Part shown: piece after piece, positions 9,255-18,439 of the stretch
How positions within the stretch are numbered: the first letter of the stretch is position 1
How the letters are laid out: each line of letters starts with the position of its first letter
NCBI RefSeq assembly: GCF_002813445.1
Contig: NZ_PHHD01000001.1
Location: 1,426,001-1,490,000 of the forward strand
Length of the DNA: 64,000 bases
Direction: 5' to 3'
From: Pseudomonas tolaasii NCPPB 2192
GTDB lineage: Bacteria > Pseudomonadota > Gammaproteobacteria > Pseudomonadales > Pseudomonadaceae
Program-made: the position numbers and the translations under genes
The notes under the pieces: generated by a model
Seen by the model: only the letters and a program-made list of their open reading frames with translations
Database searches by the model: none
What the model was told of the DNA's origin: nothing

Positions 9255-10022
9255 CTAGATGACTGCCGCGCATATCAGCGTAATGCCGCGGGCTTGGATC
9301 TGGTCGCGGGCCTCAAGCGGCAGGCGATCATCGGTGATAAGGGTATGGACGCTGCTCCAGGGCAGTTCCAGGTTGGGAATCTTGCGGCCGATCTTGTCGG
9401 ACTCGACCATCACCACGACTTCGCGGGCGACCTCGGCCATTACCCGGCTGAGGCCGAGCAATTCGTTGAAGGTGGTAGTACCGCGTTCCAGGTCGATGCC
9501 ATCGGCACCGATAAACAGTTGGTCGAAGTCGTAGGAACGCAGCACCTGCTCGGCGACCTGGCCCTGAAATGAATCGGAATGCGGGTCCCAGGTGCCGCCG
9601 GTCATCAACAGCACCGGCTCGTGTTCCAGTTCGCTCAAGGCACGGGCAACGTGCAGGGAGTTGGTCATCACCACCAGGCCGGGCTGGTGGCCCAGCTCGG
9701 GGATCATCGCGGCGGTGGTGCTGCCACTGTCGATGATGATGCGTGCGTGTTCGCGCAAACGCATCACGGCCGCACGGGCAATAGCGCGCTTGTAGGCCGA
9801 GATGGGTTGGGCGGCATCGCCGACCAGTTCCTGGGGCATGGTGATTGCACCGCCGTAACGACGCAGCAACAGGCCATTACTCTCTAAAGCAGCCAGATCC
9901 TTGCGGATCGTCACTTCCGAGGTTTCGAAACGTTTGGCCAATTCGTCCACGCTGACTTCGCCCTGTTCGGTGAGCAAGGTCAGAATGTTGTGGCGCCGTT
10001 GGGGGGTATTTCGTTTCGACAT
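9255..10022 (-). CDS. DeoR/GlpR-family transcriptional regulator next to glmS
   Basis: 255 residues from the ATG at 10022 (MSKRNTPQRRHNILTLL). Earlier in-frame starts add residues absent from the family. The N-terminal winged helix-turn-helix (residues about 6-60) reads VSVDELAKRFETSEVTIRKD. The C-terminal sugar-phosphate-binding DeoRC domain contains IIDSGSTTAAMIPEL and FIGADGIDLERGTTTFNELL. The 10-base gap to glmS suggests co-transcription and control of amino-sugar supply, with a glucosamine or fructose phosphate as the likely ligand; the ligand is inference. Repeats of TTTCG immediately upstream may be its own operator. Confidence 0.85.
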   Translation of the reverse strand: MSKRNTPQRRHNILTLLTEQGEVSVDELAKRFETSEVTIRKDLAALESNGLLLRRYGGAITMPQELVGDAAQPISAYKRAIARAAVMRLREHARIIIDSGSTTAAMIPELGHQPGLVVMTNSLHVARALSELEHEPVLLMTGGTWDPHSDSFQGQVAEQVLRSYDFDQLFIGADGIDLERGTTTFNELLGLSRVMAEVAREVVVMVESDKIGRKIPNLELPWSSVHTLITDDRLPLEARDQIQARGITLICAAVI

Positions 10023-10034
10023 GGTGATGATAAG

Positions 10035-10056
10035 TTTCGTTTCGAAAGATAACGAA
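10035..10056 (-). promoter_or_regulatory. Possible DeoR-type operator upstream of the regulator
   Basis: Tandem TTTCG at 10035-10039 and 10040-10044 is followed by inverted CGAAA (10043-10047) and CGAA (10053-10056), 13 bases or more before the regulator's start. Repeats of TTTCG/CGAAA are typical of DeoR-family operators such as that of AgaR. Autoregulation is an inference. Confidence 0.4.
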
Positions 10057-10128
10057 GGCAATCAAAACCTATTGGCGAAAGATCGTCAAGCGGGGTGAGC
10101 AAATTTTTTGCGGCATCACAAACCCAAT

Positions 10129-10217
10129 GTGGGAGCTGGCTTGCCTGCGATGGCGGTCTGACATCCAACATTGATGTCGTCTGACACTCCGCTTTCGCAG
10201 GCAAGCCAGCTCCCACA
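10129..10217. repeat. REP-type inverted repeat pair
   Basis: The outer arms TGTGGGAGCTGGCTTGCCTG (from 10129) and its reverse complement (ending at 10217) enclose an imperfect centre. It lies between glmU and the DeoR-type regulator, both on the minus strand. It belongs to the same family as the repeats at 44181, 51586 and 54591. Confidence 0.85.
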
Positions 10218-10251
10218 GGGAACCGCACTAGACCCTAGAGCTGTGGATAAC

Positions 10252-11619
10252 TCAGCTCTTTTTGATTTTCACCGGGCGTTTCCAGCCGTCGATGTTGCGC
10301 TGGCGGGCACGGGCCACGCCGAGTTGCAAGTTATCCACATCCTGATTGATGGTGGAACCTGCCGCCGTGGTTGCGCCATCGCCAACCTTGACCGGAGCGA
10401 CCAACGAGTTGTTGGAGCCGATGAACACATCCTCGCCCAGCACGGTAACGTGCTTGTTGGCACCATCGTAGTTGCAGGTGATGGTGCCGGCGCCGATGTT
10501 GGTGCGCGCGCCGATAACCGCATCGCCCAGGTAGGTCAGGTGACCTGCCTTGGCGCCCTCACCCAGGTTTGCATTTTTCAGTTCGACGAAATTACCCACA
10601 TGGGCGCGGGCGCCCAGCACGCTGCCGGGGCGCAGGCGTGCAAACGGACCCGCATCGCTGCCCTCGCCCATCACGGCGCCTTCGAGGTGGCTGTTGGCCT
10701 TGACCACAACGCCTTTGCGCAGGGTGCTGTCCTTGATCACGCAGTTCGGGCCGATCACCACGTCGTCTTCGATGATCACGCGGCCTTCGAGGATCACGTT
10801 GATGTCGATCAGCACGTCGCGGCCTACGGTGACTTCACCGCGCACGTCAAAACGCGCCGGATCGCGCAGGGTCACGCCTTGTGCCATCAGGCGGCGGCCT
10901 TCGCGCAGCTGGTAATGACGCTCCAGTTCAGCGAGTTGCTTGCGGTCGTTGGCGCCCTGCACTTCCATCGGGTCGTGAGGTTGCTCGGTGGCGACCAGCA
11001 GGCCATCACTCACGGCCATCTCGATGACGTCGGTGAGGTAGTACTCGCCCTGGGCGTTGTTGTTGGACAAGCGGCCCATCCAGTCGGCGAGCTTGCTGGC
11101 AGGCACGGCGAGGATACCGGTGTTGCCTTCGGTGATGGCGCGCTGGGCTTCACTGGCGTCCTTGTGCTCGACGATGGCTGCAACCTTGCCATCGGCGTCG
11201 CGCACGATGCGCCCATAGCCGGTGGGGTCGTCCAGCTCAACGGTAAGCAGGCACATCTGGCCAGGTACCACATGCTTGAGCAGGCGCTGCAGGGTTTCCA
11301 CTTCAATCAGCGGCACATCGCCGTAGAGAATCAGCACGGTGTCGGCGCTGATAAATGGCACGGCCTGCGCGGTGGCGTGGCCGGTGCCCAGTTGTTTGTC
11401 CTGCAATACGAAATTCAAGTCATCAGCCGCCAGTCGTTCACGAACGGCATCGGCCCCGTGGCCGATCACTACGTGGATGCGTTGCGGGTCCAGTTGGCGG
11501 GCGCTGTGGATAACATGACCAAGCATGGAGTTGCCCGCGACCGGGTGCAGCACCTTGGGCAGGGCTGAACGCATGCGAGTGCCTTGACCTGCGGCGAGAA
11601 TGACGATTTCGAGAGACAT
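10252..11619 (-). CDS. glmU: Bifunctional UDP-N-acetylglucosamine pyrophosphorylase / glucosamine-1-phosphate N-acetyltransferase
   Basis: 455 residues, full length. The N-terminal Rossmann-like uridyltransferase begins with LAAGQGTRMRSALPKVLH, and LGTGHATAQA contacts UTP. After the linker helix (about 230-250) comes a left-handed beta-helix of hexapeptide repeats, with GARTNIGAGTITCNYDG and the C-terminal acetyl-CoA site. It catalyses the last two steps to UDP-GlcNAc. It lies between the ATP synthase operon, whose terminator separates them, and the DeoR regulator-glmS pair. Two perfect DnaA boxes (10331-10339 and 11505-11513) lie inside the coding sequence. Confidence 0.97.
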   Translation of the reverse strand: MSLEIVILAAGQGTRMRSALPKVLHPVAGNSMLGHVIHSARQLDPQRIHVVIGHGADAVRERLAADDLNFVLQDKQLGTGHATAQAVPFISADTVLILYGDVPLIEVETLQRLLKHVVPGQMCLLTVELDDPTGYGRIVRDADGKVAAIVEHKDASEAQRAITEGNTGILAVPASKLADWMGRLSNNNAQGEYYLTDVIEMAVSDGLLVATEQPHDPMEVQGANDRKQLAELERHYQLREGRRLMAQGVTLRDPARFDVRGEVTVGRDVLIDINVILEGRVIIEDDVVIGPNCVIKDSTLRKGVVVKANSHLEGAVMGEGSDAGPFARLRPGSVLGARAHVGNFVELKNANLGEGAKAGHLTYLGDAVIGARTNIGAGTITCNYDGANKHVTVLGEDVFIGSNNSLVAPVKVGDGATTAAGSTINQDVDNLQLGVARARQRNIDGWKRPVKIKKS

Positions 11620-11671
11620 GACTGGCTACCAATGCTGGGCGGTCCGGCTTCAGACCAAAGAAGTGTTTTGC

Positions 11672-11707
11672 AAAAAAAGAAAAAGGGTAGCCGAGGCTAC
11701 CCTTTTT
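11672..11707 (-). terminator. Rho-independent terminator of the atp operon
   Basis: Read on the minus strand, a stem AAAAAGGGTAGCC / GGCTACCCTTTTT with a 3-4 base loop is followed by a T-rich run. It lies 35 bases after the atpC stop and before glmU, so it closes the ATP synthase transcript. Confidence 0.9.
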
Positions 11708-11742
11708 AATCAATCGCGCATGAAGCGTGACGGCATGGCCGC

Positions 11743-12159
11743 TTACTTCTTGCGGATCTGCTGGAGCGTGCGCAGCTGCGCTGCAGCCTCGGCCAGACGT
11801 ACAGCAGCAGCGCTGTAGTCGAAGTCCGCACCCTTTTCGTTCAGGGCCTTCTCGGCAGCCTTGACGGCTTCCTGAGCGGAGGCTTCATCCAGGTCGCCAG
11901 CACGTTGCACGGTGTCGGCAAGTACCTTGACCATGTTCGGCTGAACCTCGAGGAAACCACCGGAGATGTAAAACACCTCACGCTCCCCGCCTTGCTTGGT
12001 CAGAGTGATCGGACCTGGCTTCAAGCTGGTGATCAGCGGTGCGTGACCCATGGCAATACCAAGATCACCCAAGTCACCGTGCGCTGTCACGAACTCGACC
12101 AGACCGGAGAAGATTTCTCCTTCCGCGCTGACGATATCGCAATGGACTGTCATAGCCAT
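11743..12159 (-). CDS. atpC: ATP synthase F1 epsilon subunit
   Basis: 138 residues. The N-terminal beta-sandwich (residues about 1-85, starting MTVHCDIVSAEGEIFSGLVE) contacts the c-ring. The C-terminal helical hairpin (about 90-138) can inhibit ATP hydrolysis. It is part of the central rotor stalk with gamma. Last gene of the atp operon, 44 bases after atpD. Two possible ATG starts are two codons apart; the first is used. Confidence 0.95.
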   Translation of the reverse strand: MAMTVHCDIVSAEGEIFSGLVEFVTAHGDLGDLGIAMGHAPLITSLKPGPITLTKQGGEREVFYISGGFLEVQPNMVKVLADTVQRAGDLDEASAQEAVKAAEKALNEKGADFDYSAAAVRLAEAAAQLRTLQQIRKK

Positions 12160-12203
12160 CTGATTGCCTCAACCTGATGAGCGCCCGTTTCCGGGCGCCT
12201 GGA

Positions 12204-13580
12204 TTACAGTTTCTTGGCTTTCTCGATCGCTTCTTCGATGCCGCCGACCATGTAGAACGCTTGTTCTGGCAGGTGGTCGTAGTCACCGTTGAGGATGCCT
12301 TTGAAGCCAGCAATGGTGTCTTTCAGGGAAACGTATTTACCCGAGGCACCGGTGAAGACTTCAGCCACGAAGAACGGCTGCGACAAGAAACGCTGGATCT
12401 TACGAGCACGGTTTACCAACTGCTTGTCGGCTTCCGACAGCTCGTCCATACCCAGGATCGCAATGATGTCCTTCAGTTCCTTGTAACGCTGCAGCACGTA
12501 CTGAACGCCGCGAGCGGTGTCGTAGTGCTCCTGGCCGATCACGTTCGGGTCCAGCTGGCGCGAAGTCGAGTCCAGTGGATCGACCGCCGGGTAGATACCC
12601 AGGGAAGCGATGTCACGGGACAGTACGACGGTGGCGTCCAAGTGGGCGAAGGTGGTCGCAGGCGACGGGTCAGTCAAGTCATCCGCAGGTACGTATACCG
12701 CTTGGATCGAAGTGATCGAACCTTCTTTGGTCGAAGTGATACGTTCTTGCAGAACGCCCATCTCTTCGGCCAGGGTCGGCTGGTAACCTACTGCCGAAGG
12801 CATACGGCCCAGCAGTGCAGATACTTCAGTACCGGCCAGGGTGTAACGGTAGATGTTGTCGACGAACAGCAGAACGTCGTTACCTTCGTCACGGAACTTC
12901 TCGGCCATGGTCAGGCCAGTCAGTGCTACGCGCAGACGGTTTCCCGGCGGCTCGTTCATCTGACCGTAAACCAGTGCCACTTTGTCCAGAACGTTGGAGT
13001 CCTTCATCTCGTGGTAGAAGTCGTTACCCTCACGGGTACGCTCGCCCACACCGGCGAACACGGAATAACCGCTGTGCTCGATGGCGATGTTACGGATCAG
13101 TTCCATCATGTTTACGGTCTTGCCTACACCGGCACCACCGAACAGACCGACTTTACCGCCCTTGGCAAACGGGCAAACCAGGTCGATAACCTTGATGCCG
13201 GTTTCCAGCAGGTCGTTGCCGCCCGCTTGCTCGGCGAACGAAGGTGCTGCGCGGTGAATACCCCAGCGCTCTTCGGTGGCAATCGGGCCAGCTTCGTCGA
13301 TCGGGTTGCCCAGTACGTCCATGATCCGGCCCAGGGTCGCTTTACCGACCGGTACGGAGATGGCTGCGCCAGAGTCGACAACGTCCAGACCGCGCTTCAA
13401 GCCTTCGGTGGAACCCATCGCAATGGTACGAACTACGCCGTCGCCCAGCTGCTGCTGAACTTCCAGAGTAGTTTCCGCGCCTTGTACTTTCAGCGCGTTG
13501 TAGATGCTCGGTACGCTGTCGCGTGGAAATTCCACGTCGATAACGGCGCCGATGATTTGAACGATACGTCCGCTACTCAT
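12204..13580 (-). CDS. atpD: ATP synthase F1 beta subunit
   Basis: 458 residues. Catalytic nucleotide-binding subunit of F1. It shows the Walker A motif GGAGVGKT, the catalytic-glutamate stretch AGVGERTREGNDFYHEM, Walker B (DVLLFVDNIYR) and the family signature near PAVDPLDSTSR. Sits between atpG (27 bases upstream) and atpC. Confidence 0.98.
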   Translation of the reverse strand: MSSGRIVQIIGAVIDVEFPRDSVPSIYNALKVQGAETTLEVQQQLGDGVVRTIAMGSTEGLKRGLDVVDSGAAISVPVGKATLGRIMDVLGNPIDEAGPIATEERWGIHRAAPSFAEQAGGNDLLETGIKVIDLVCPFAKGGKVGLFGGAGVGKTVNMMELIRNIAIEHSGYSVFAGVGERTREGNDFYHEMKDSNVLDKVALVYGQMNEPPGNRLRVALTGLTMAEKFRDEGNDVLLFVDNIYRYTLAGTEVSALLGRMPSAVGYQPTLAEEMGVLQERITSTKEGSITSIQAVYVPADDLTDPSPATTFAHLDATVVLSRDIASLGIYPAVDPLDSTSRQLDPNVIGQEHYDTARGVQYVLQRYKELKDIIAILGMDELSEADKQLVNRARKIQRFLSQPFFVAEVFTGASGKYVSLKDTIAGFKGILNGDYDHLPEQAFYMVGGIEEAIEKAKKL

Positions 13581-13607
13581 AGCTGGATCCTCTGAATATT
13601 TGAACCG

Positions 13608-14468
13608 TTAAACCGCGGCAGCGCCGCCGACGATTTCCGAGATCTCTTGGGTGATCGCAGCCTGACGCGCCTTGTTGTAGATCAGCTGCAAATCGCTGAT
13701 CAGATCACCGGCGTTATCGGTAGCGTTTTTCATCGCGATCATCCGCGCCGCTTGTTCAGCTGCGTTGTTCTCGACCACCGCCTGGTACACCTGCGACTCC
13801 ACGTAGCGCACCATCAAGCCGTCAAGCAGCTCTTTGGCGTCTGGTTCGTAGAGGTAGTCCCAGTGGTGCTTGAGTTCCTGATCCGGAGTCGCCACCAGTG
13901 GAATCAATTGCTCCACGGTTGGCTGCTGGGTCATGGTGTTGATGAACTTGTTGGATACCACGGAGAGGCGGTCAATCCGGCCTTCCAGGTACGCATCCAG
14001 CATCACCTTCACACTGCCGATCAAATCATTGATCGACGGCTCTTCACCCAGGTGGCTGATAGCTGCAACGACGTTACCGCCGAAGTTGCGGAAAAAGGCC
14101 GCACCCTTGCTACCAACAACACACAGATCGATCTCGACGCCCTTTTCGCGGTTTACCGCCATGTCCTTGACCAGGGCCTTGAACAGGTTGGTATTCAAAC
14201 CACCGCACAAACCACGGTCACTGCTCACTACCACATAACCCACACGCTTAACTTCGCGGTCGATCATGAACGGGTGGCGGTATTCCGGGTTGGCGTTGGC
14301 CAAATGCCCAATTACCTGGCGGATACGCTCCGCATAAGGACGGCTAGCAGCCATGCGCATTTGTGCCTTGCGCATTTTGCTGACCGCCACTTTTTCCATG
14401 GCGCTGGTAATTTTTTGCGTGCTTTTGATGCTCGCAATCTTACTGCGAATCTCTTTTGCGCCTGCCAT
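13608..14468 (-). CDS. atpG: ATP synthase F1 gamma subunit
   Basis: 286 residues. Central rotor shaft. The N-terminal helix AGAKEIRSKIASIKSTQKIT and the C-terminal ITQEISEIVGGAAAV form the antiparallel coiled coil that turns inside the alpha3beta3 ring. The middle Rossmann-like domain contains SSDRGLCGGLNTNLFK. Located 50 bases after atpA. Confidence 0.97.
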   Translation of the reverse strand: MAGAKEIRSKIASIKSTQKITSAMEKVAVSKMRKAQMRMAASRPYAERIRQVIGHLANANPEYRHPFMIDREVKRVGYVVVSSDRGLCGGLNTNLFKALVKDMAVNREKGVEIDLCVVGSKGAAFFRNFGGNVVAAISHLGEEPSINDLIGSVKVMLDAYLEGRIDRLSVVSNKFINTMTQQPTVEQLIPLVATPDQELKHHWDYLYEPDAKELLDGLMVRYVESQVYQAVVENNAAEQAARMIAMKNATDNAGDLISDLQLIYNKARQAAITQEISEIVGGAAAV

Positions 14469-14518
14469 GTAACACCTATCAGGTTAGCAAGCGGGAGCCT
14501 TGCGGCTCCCGCTGCGGC

Positions 14519-16063
14519 TTACCAGGTTTGGGTGGCCTTGAACTTCTCGATACCGGCTTTCATGCCAGCGTCGATTTCGTCATTGAAGTCACCCTTCACG
14601 TTGATCTTGGCCAACAAGTCGGCGTGATCGCGGTTGAAGTAAGCAATCAGCGCTTGTTCGAAGCTGCCGACCTTGGTGATTTCGACGTCAGTCAGGAACC
14701 CACGCTCAGCGGCATACAGCGACAACGCCATGTCAGCGATCGACATAGGGGCGTATTGCTTCTGCTTCATCAGCTCGGTAACGCGCTGACCATGCTCAAG
14801 TTGCTTACGGGTGGCTTCGTCCAGGTCAGAAGCGAACTGGGCGAATGCCGCCAGTTCACGGTACTGAGCCAGAGCGGTACGGATACCACCGGAGAGCTTC
14901 TTGATGATCTTGGTCTGAGCGGCACCACCCACACGGGATACCGAAACACCGGCGTTCACTGCAGGGCGGATGCCCGAGTTGAACATGGCCGATTCCAGGA
15001 AGATCTGACCGTCGGTGATGGAAATCACGTTGGTCGGAACGAACGCGGAAACGTCGCCAGCCTGGGTTTCGATGATCGGCAGTGCGGTCAGGGAACCGGT
15101 TTTGCCGGTCACTGCGCCGTTGGTGAACTTCTCTACGTACTCTTCGGATACGCGGGATGCGCGCTCCAGCAGACGGGAGTGGAGATAGAACACGTCGCCC
15201 GGGTAAGCTTCACGGCCTGGTGGACGGCGCAGCAGCAGGGAAATCTGGCGGTAAGCCACTGCTTGCTTGGACAGATCGTCATAAACGATCAGCGCATCTT
15301 CACCGCGGTCGCGGAAGTATTCGCCCATGGTGCAACCGGAGTACGGTGCCAGGAATTGCAGCGCAGGAGACTCCGAAGCACTGGCAGCCACGATGATCGT
15401 GTTGGCCAGGGCGCCGTTTTCTTCCAGCTTGCGAACCACGTTGGCGATGGTCGATTGCTTCTGACCGATGGCTACGTAGACGCAGAAAATGCCGCTGTCT
15501 TTCTGGTTGATGATCGCGTCGATCGCCAGAGCGGTTTTACCGATCTGACGGTCACCGATGATCAGCTCACGCTGGCCACGGCCGACCGGGATCATGGCAT
15601 CGACAGCTTTGTAGCCAGTCTGTACAGGCTGGTCTACCGACTTACGCCAGATCACGCCTGGAGCAACTTTCTCGACCGCGTCGGTCTCGGTGTTGCCCAG
15701 TGGACCTTTACCGTCAACAGGGTTACCCAGTGCGTCGACAACGCGACCCAGCAGTTCCTTACCAACCGGAACTTCCAGAATGCGGCCTGTGCACTTGGCG
15801 CTCATGCCTTCAGCCAGACTGGTGTACGCGCCCAATACAACGGCACCTACGGAGTCTTGCTCCAGGTTGAGGGCCATACCGTAGACGCCGCCCGGAAACT
15901 CGATCATCTCGCCGTACATGACGTCGGCCAGACCGTGAATCCGCACGATGCCGTCAGATACGCTGACGACAGTGCCTTCGTTACGGGCTTGGGAGGTCAC
16001 ATCGAGCTTGTCGATGCGGCCCTTGATAATTTCACTTATTTCGGAAGGATTGAGTTGCTGCAT
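14519..16063 (-). CDS. atpA: ATP synthase F1 alpha subunit
   Basis: 514 residues. Non-catalytic nucleotide-binding subunit. The N-terminal segment (MQQLNPSEISEIIKGRI) binds delta. Walker A is GDRQIGKT. The signature PAVNAGVSVSRVGGAAQ supplies the arginine finger (VSRVG) to the beta active sites. Lies 21 bases downstream of atpH. Confidence 0.98.
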   Translation of the reverse strand: MQQLNPSEISEIIKGRIDKLDVTSQARNEGTVVSVSDGIVRIHGLADVMYGEMIEFPGGVYGMALNLEQDSVGAVVLGAYTSLAEGMSAKCTGRILEVPVGKELLGRVVDALGNPVDGKGPLGNTETDAVEKVAPGVIWRKSVDQPVQTGYKAVDAMIPVGRGQRELIIGDRQIGKTALAIDAIINQKDSGIFCVYVAIGQKQSTIANVVRKLEENGALANTIIVAASASESPALQFLAPYSGCTMGEYFRDRGEDALIVYDDLSKQAVAYRQISLLLRRPPGREAYPGDVFYLHSRLLERASRVSEEYVEKFTNGAVTGKTGSLTALPIIETQAGDVSAFVPTNVISITDGQIFLESAMFNSGIRPAVNAGVSVSRVGGAAQTKIIKKLSGGIRTALAQYRELAAFAQFASDLDEATRKQLEHGQRVTELMKQKQYAPMSIADMALSLYAAERGFLTDVEITKVGSFEQALIAYFNRDHADLLAKINVKGDFNDEIDAGMKAGIEKFKATQTW

Positions 16064-16084
16064 TGCTCTGCTGCCCCTTCAAAC

Positions 16085-16621
16085 TCAAGATTTCAATGCT
16101 TCGGCAAGTTTCGCGATTTTTCCGCGAATCGAGCCATCGATAACCAGGTCGCCGGCACGGATAACAACACCACCAATCAGGGATGCGTCCTCCGAAGCTT
16201 GCAGGCGCACTTCCCGATTGAGTCGTGCACTGAGAACCTTGGCGAGTTTGTCTTGCTGTTCTTGGTTCAATGCAAAAGCACTGGTCACTTCAACGTCTAC
16301 CGACTTCTCTTCTTCGGCCTTGTACAGGTCGAACAGAGCGGCGATCTCCGGCAACAGCGGGAGACGGTCGTTTTCGGCAACGACATTGATGAAGTTCTGT
16401 GCCTTCACATCAAACTTGTCGCCGCACACTTCAATAAAAGTGGCGGCCTTGTCTGCGCTCGTCAGGCGCGGGGCCTTGAGCACGCGCTGCATGGTGTCGT
16501 CTTGCGACACCGCTGCTGCCAGGCCGAGCATGGCTGACCAAGAGGCCAGCTGCTGGTGGGCCTGGGCGTGCTCGAAGGCTGCCTTGGCGTAAGGTCGGGC
16601 CAACGTGGTCAGTTCTGCCAT
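16085..16621 (-). CDS. atpH: ATP synthase F1 delta subunit
   Basis: 178 residues. Peripheral-stalk protein joining alpha to the b dimer. The N-terminal helical bundle starts LTTLARPYAKAAFEHAQAHQ. The C-terminal region has the conserved LIGGVVIRAGDLVIDGSIRGK. Twelve bases separate it from atpF. Confidence 0.96.
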   Translation of the reverse strand: MAELTTLARPYAKAAFEHAQAHQQLASWSAMLGLAAAVSQDDTMQRVLKAPRLTSADKAATFIEVCGDKFDVKAQNFINVVAENDRLPLLPEIAALFDLYKAEEEKSVDVEVTSAFALNQEQQDKLAKVLSARLNREVRLQASEDASLIGGVVIRAGDLVIDGSIRGKIAKLAEALKS

Positions 16622-16633
16622 GATCGCCCTCGC

Positions 16634-17104
16634 TTAAATTTCAGCAGCCAGTTTGTTAACCAGCTCCGCGTGCGCGTTTTGATCGATTGTGGCACCGAGG
16701 ATCTTCTCGGCACCGCCGACCGCCAGAGCACCCAGTTGGGCACGCAGCGCGTCTTTGACGCCGTTCAGTTCCTGTTCGATCTCGGCATGAGCCGAAGCCT
16801 TCACACGGTCAGCTTCGACGCGGGCTTTATCAACAGCCTCTTCGACGATCTGGTTACCGCGTTTCTTGGCTTGCTCAATGATTTCAGCTGCCTGTGCCTT
16901 AGCTTCGCGCAGTTGATGACCCGCTTTCTCTTGGGCCAACTCCAGGTCGCGAGCTGCACGGGTGGCAGCGTCCAAACCGTCCGCGATCTTCTTCTGACGT
17001 TCGTGCAAAGCCGCGATGACCGGAGGCCACACGAACTTCATGCAAAACACTACAAAAATGAAGAACGCAACGGATTGGCCAATCAGGGTTGCATTAATGT
17101 TCAC
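16634..17104 (-). CDS. atpF: ATP synthase Fo b subunit
   Basis: 156 residues, the E. coli b length. One N-terminal membrane helix (about residues 5-25, QSVAFFIFVVFCMKFVWPP) is followed by a long charged amphipathic helix (about 30-125) that forms the right-handed coiled coil of the peripheral stalk. Located 58 bases after atpE. Confidence 0.97.
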   Translation of the reverse strand: MNINATLIGQSVAFFIFVVFCMKFVWPPVIAALHERQKKIADGLDAATRAARDLELAQEKAGHQLREAKAQAAEIIEQAKKRGNQIVEEAVDKARVEADRVKASAHAEIEQELNGVKDALRAQLGALAVGGAEKILGATIDQNAHAELVNKLAAEI

Positions 17105-17162
17105 GCCAACACCTCGCTCATTCGTTGTCCATCACCCCAATCAACTCGAAAAATTCGAGTGA

Positions 17163-17420
17163 TTAGCCAGCGAGTTGACCAACGAAAGGGTTCGCGAAGG
17201 TGAAGAACAGAGCGATACCAACGCCGATCATGGTCACGGCGTCGAGCAGGCCGGCGACGATGAACATTTTAACTTGCAGCATTGGAACCATTTCTGGCTG
17301 ACGCGCTGCGCCTTCCAGGAATTTGCCGCCCAGCAGGCCGAAACCAATGGCAGTACCCAGGGCGCCCAGGCCGATCAACAGTGCAACAGCGATAGCGGTT
17401 AGACCAACTACAGTTTCCAT
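17163..17420 (-). CDS. atpE: ATP synthase Fo c subunit
   Basis: 85-residue hairpin of two membrane helices forming the rotating c-ring. The polar loop is ARQPE (about 39-43). The proton-carrying carboxylate is Asp60 in [12 protein letters not shown], as in proton-driven enzymes. I see no Na+-type liganding pattern. Preceded by a 133-base gap containing a stable hairpin that may set its higher expression. Confidence 0.97.
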
Positions 17421-17507
17421 CTTTCCTCCCGACTTTTACGTCGTATGGTTTAGGTTTTTTAGATTTTAAAGCGGTAAAACAAATCGTTTCATAGCCCTGT
17501 TGGGCCA

Positions 17508-17529
17508 CCTTCCCGTTTCACCGGGAAGG
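17508..17529 (-). other. Intercistronic hairpin between atpB and atpE
   Basis: An 8-bp perfect stem (CCTTCCCG / CGGGAAGG) with a 6-base loop lies in the only long gap of the Fo genes, 24 bases after the atpB stop. There is no T-run after it on the transcribed strand, so it is not a simple terminator. It could be an mRNA stability or processing element before the highly expressed atpE. Confidence 0.5.
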
Positions 17530-17553
17530 ACATCAGACTAGTCGAGACTGGTC

Positions 17554-18423
17554 TTAATGGTTCTCTTCGTGCGCCATCGACAGGTAGACGATGGTCAGCA
17601 TCATGAAGATGAAGGCCTGCAGGGTGATGATCAGGATGTGGAACACAGCCCACGCCCACTGCAGAACTACGCCCAGGCCGCTAAGCCAGAGCAGGCCGCT
17701 GCCGAACATCACAGCGATCAGGATGAACACCAGCTCGCCGGCATACATGTTGCCGAACAGTCGCAGGGCCAGGGAGATCGGCTTGGCGACCAGGGTCACG
17801 AACTCCAGCAGGAAGTTCACCGGAATCAGCAGGGCTTGAACGAAGATGTTCTTGCTGCCGAACGGGTGCAGGGTCAGTTCGCCGATGAAGCCGCCGATGC
17901 CCTTGACCTTGATGCTGTAGAAAATGATCAACGCGAACACCGACAGGGCCATGCCCAGGGTGGCGTTAGGGTCCGTGGTGGAAACCGCACGGAATGGAAT
18001 GTGGTGATCGCCGGAGATCAGGATGGCCAGTTGAGGAATCCAGTCGACCGGGATCAGGTCGACGGCGTTCATCAGGAACACCCAGACGAAGATGGTCAGT
18101 GCCAGCGGTGCAATCACCGGGCTACGGCCATGGAAGCTGTCTTTCACGCTGCCATCGACGAATTCGACCAATACTTCAACGAAGTTCTGCAAAGCACCTG
18201 GCTGACCGGAAGTTGCCTTCTTTGCCGCCATGCGGAAGATCAGGACAAAGATCAGGCCCAGTGCGACCGACCAGCCCAGAGTATCCAGGTGGAAAGCCCA
18301 AAAGCCCATTTCCTTTGCTTCTGCTGCGGAGTGGGCGAAGCCCCAGCCGCCGTTGGGAAGCTGACCGAAGGTCAGGTTCTGCAAGTGGTGCTGGATATAG
18401 CCCGAAGCGGTTGTTTCTGCCAT
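17554..18423 (-). CDS. atpB: ATP synthase Fo a subunit
   Basis: 289 residues with five to six membrane helices. The essential arginine lies in ISLALRLFGNMYAGELVF, which faces the c-ring carboxylate and forms the proton half-channels. The long N-terminus (about 60 residues) before the first helix is usual for Pseudomonas. Located 16 bases after atpI. Confidence 0.97.
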   Translation of the reverse strand: MAETTASGYIQHHLQNLTFGQLPNGGWGFAHSAAEAKEMGFWAFHLDTLGWSVALGLIFVLIFRMAAKKATSGQPGALQNFVEVLVEFVDGSVKDSFHGRSPVIAPLALTIFVWVFLMNAVDLIPVDWIPQLAILISGDHHIPFRAVSTTDPNATLGMALSVFALIIFYSIKVKGIGGFIGELTLHPFGSKNIFVQALLIPVNFLLEFVTLVAKPISLALRLFGNMYAGELVFILIAVMFGSGLLWLSGLGVVLQWAWAVFHILIITLQAFIFMMLTIVYLSMAHEENH

Positions 18424-18439
18424 GGTTGCCTCAAACGCC

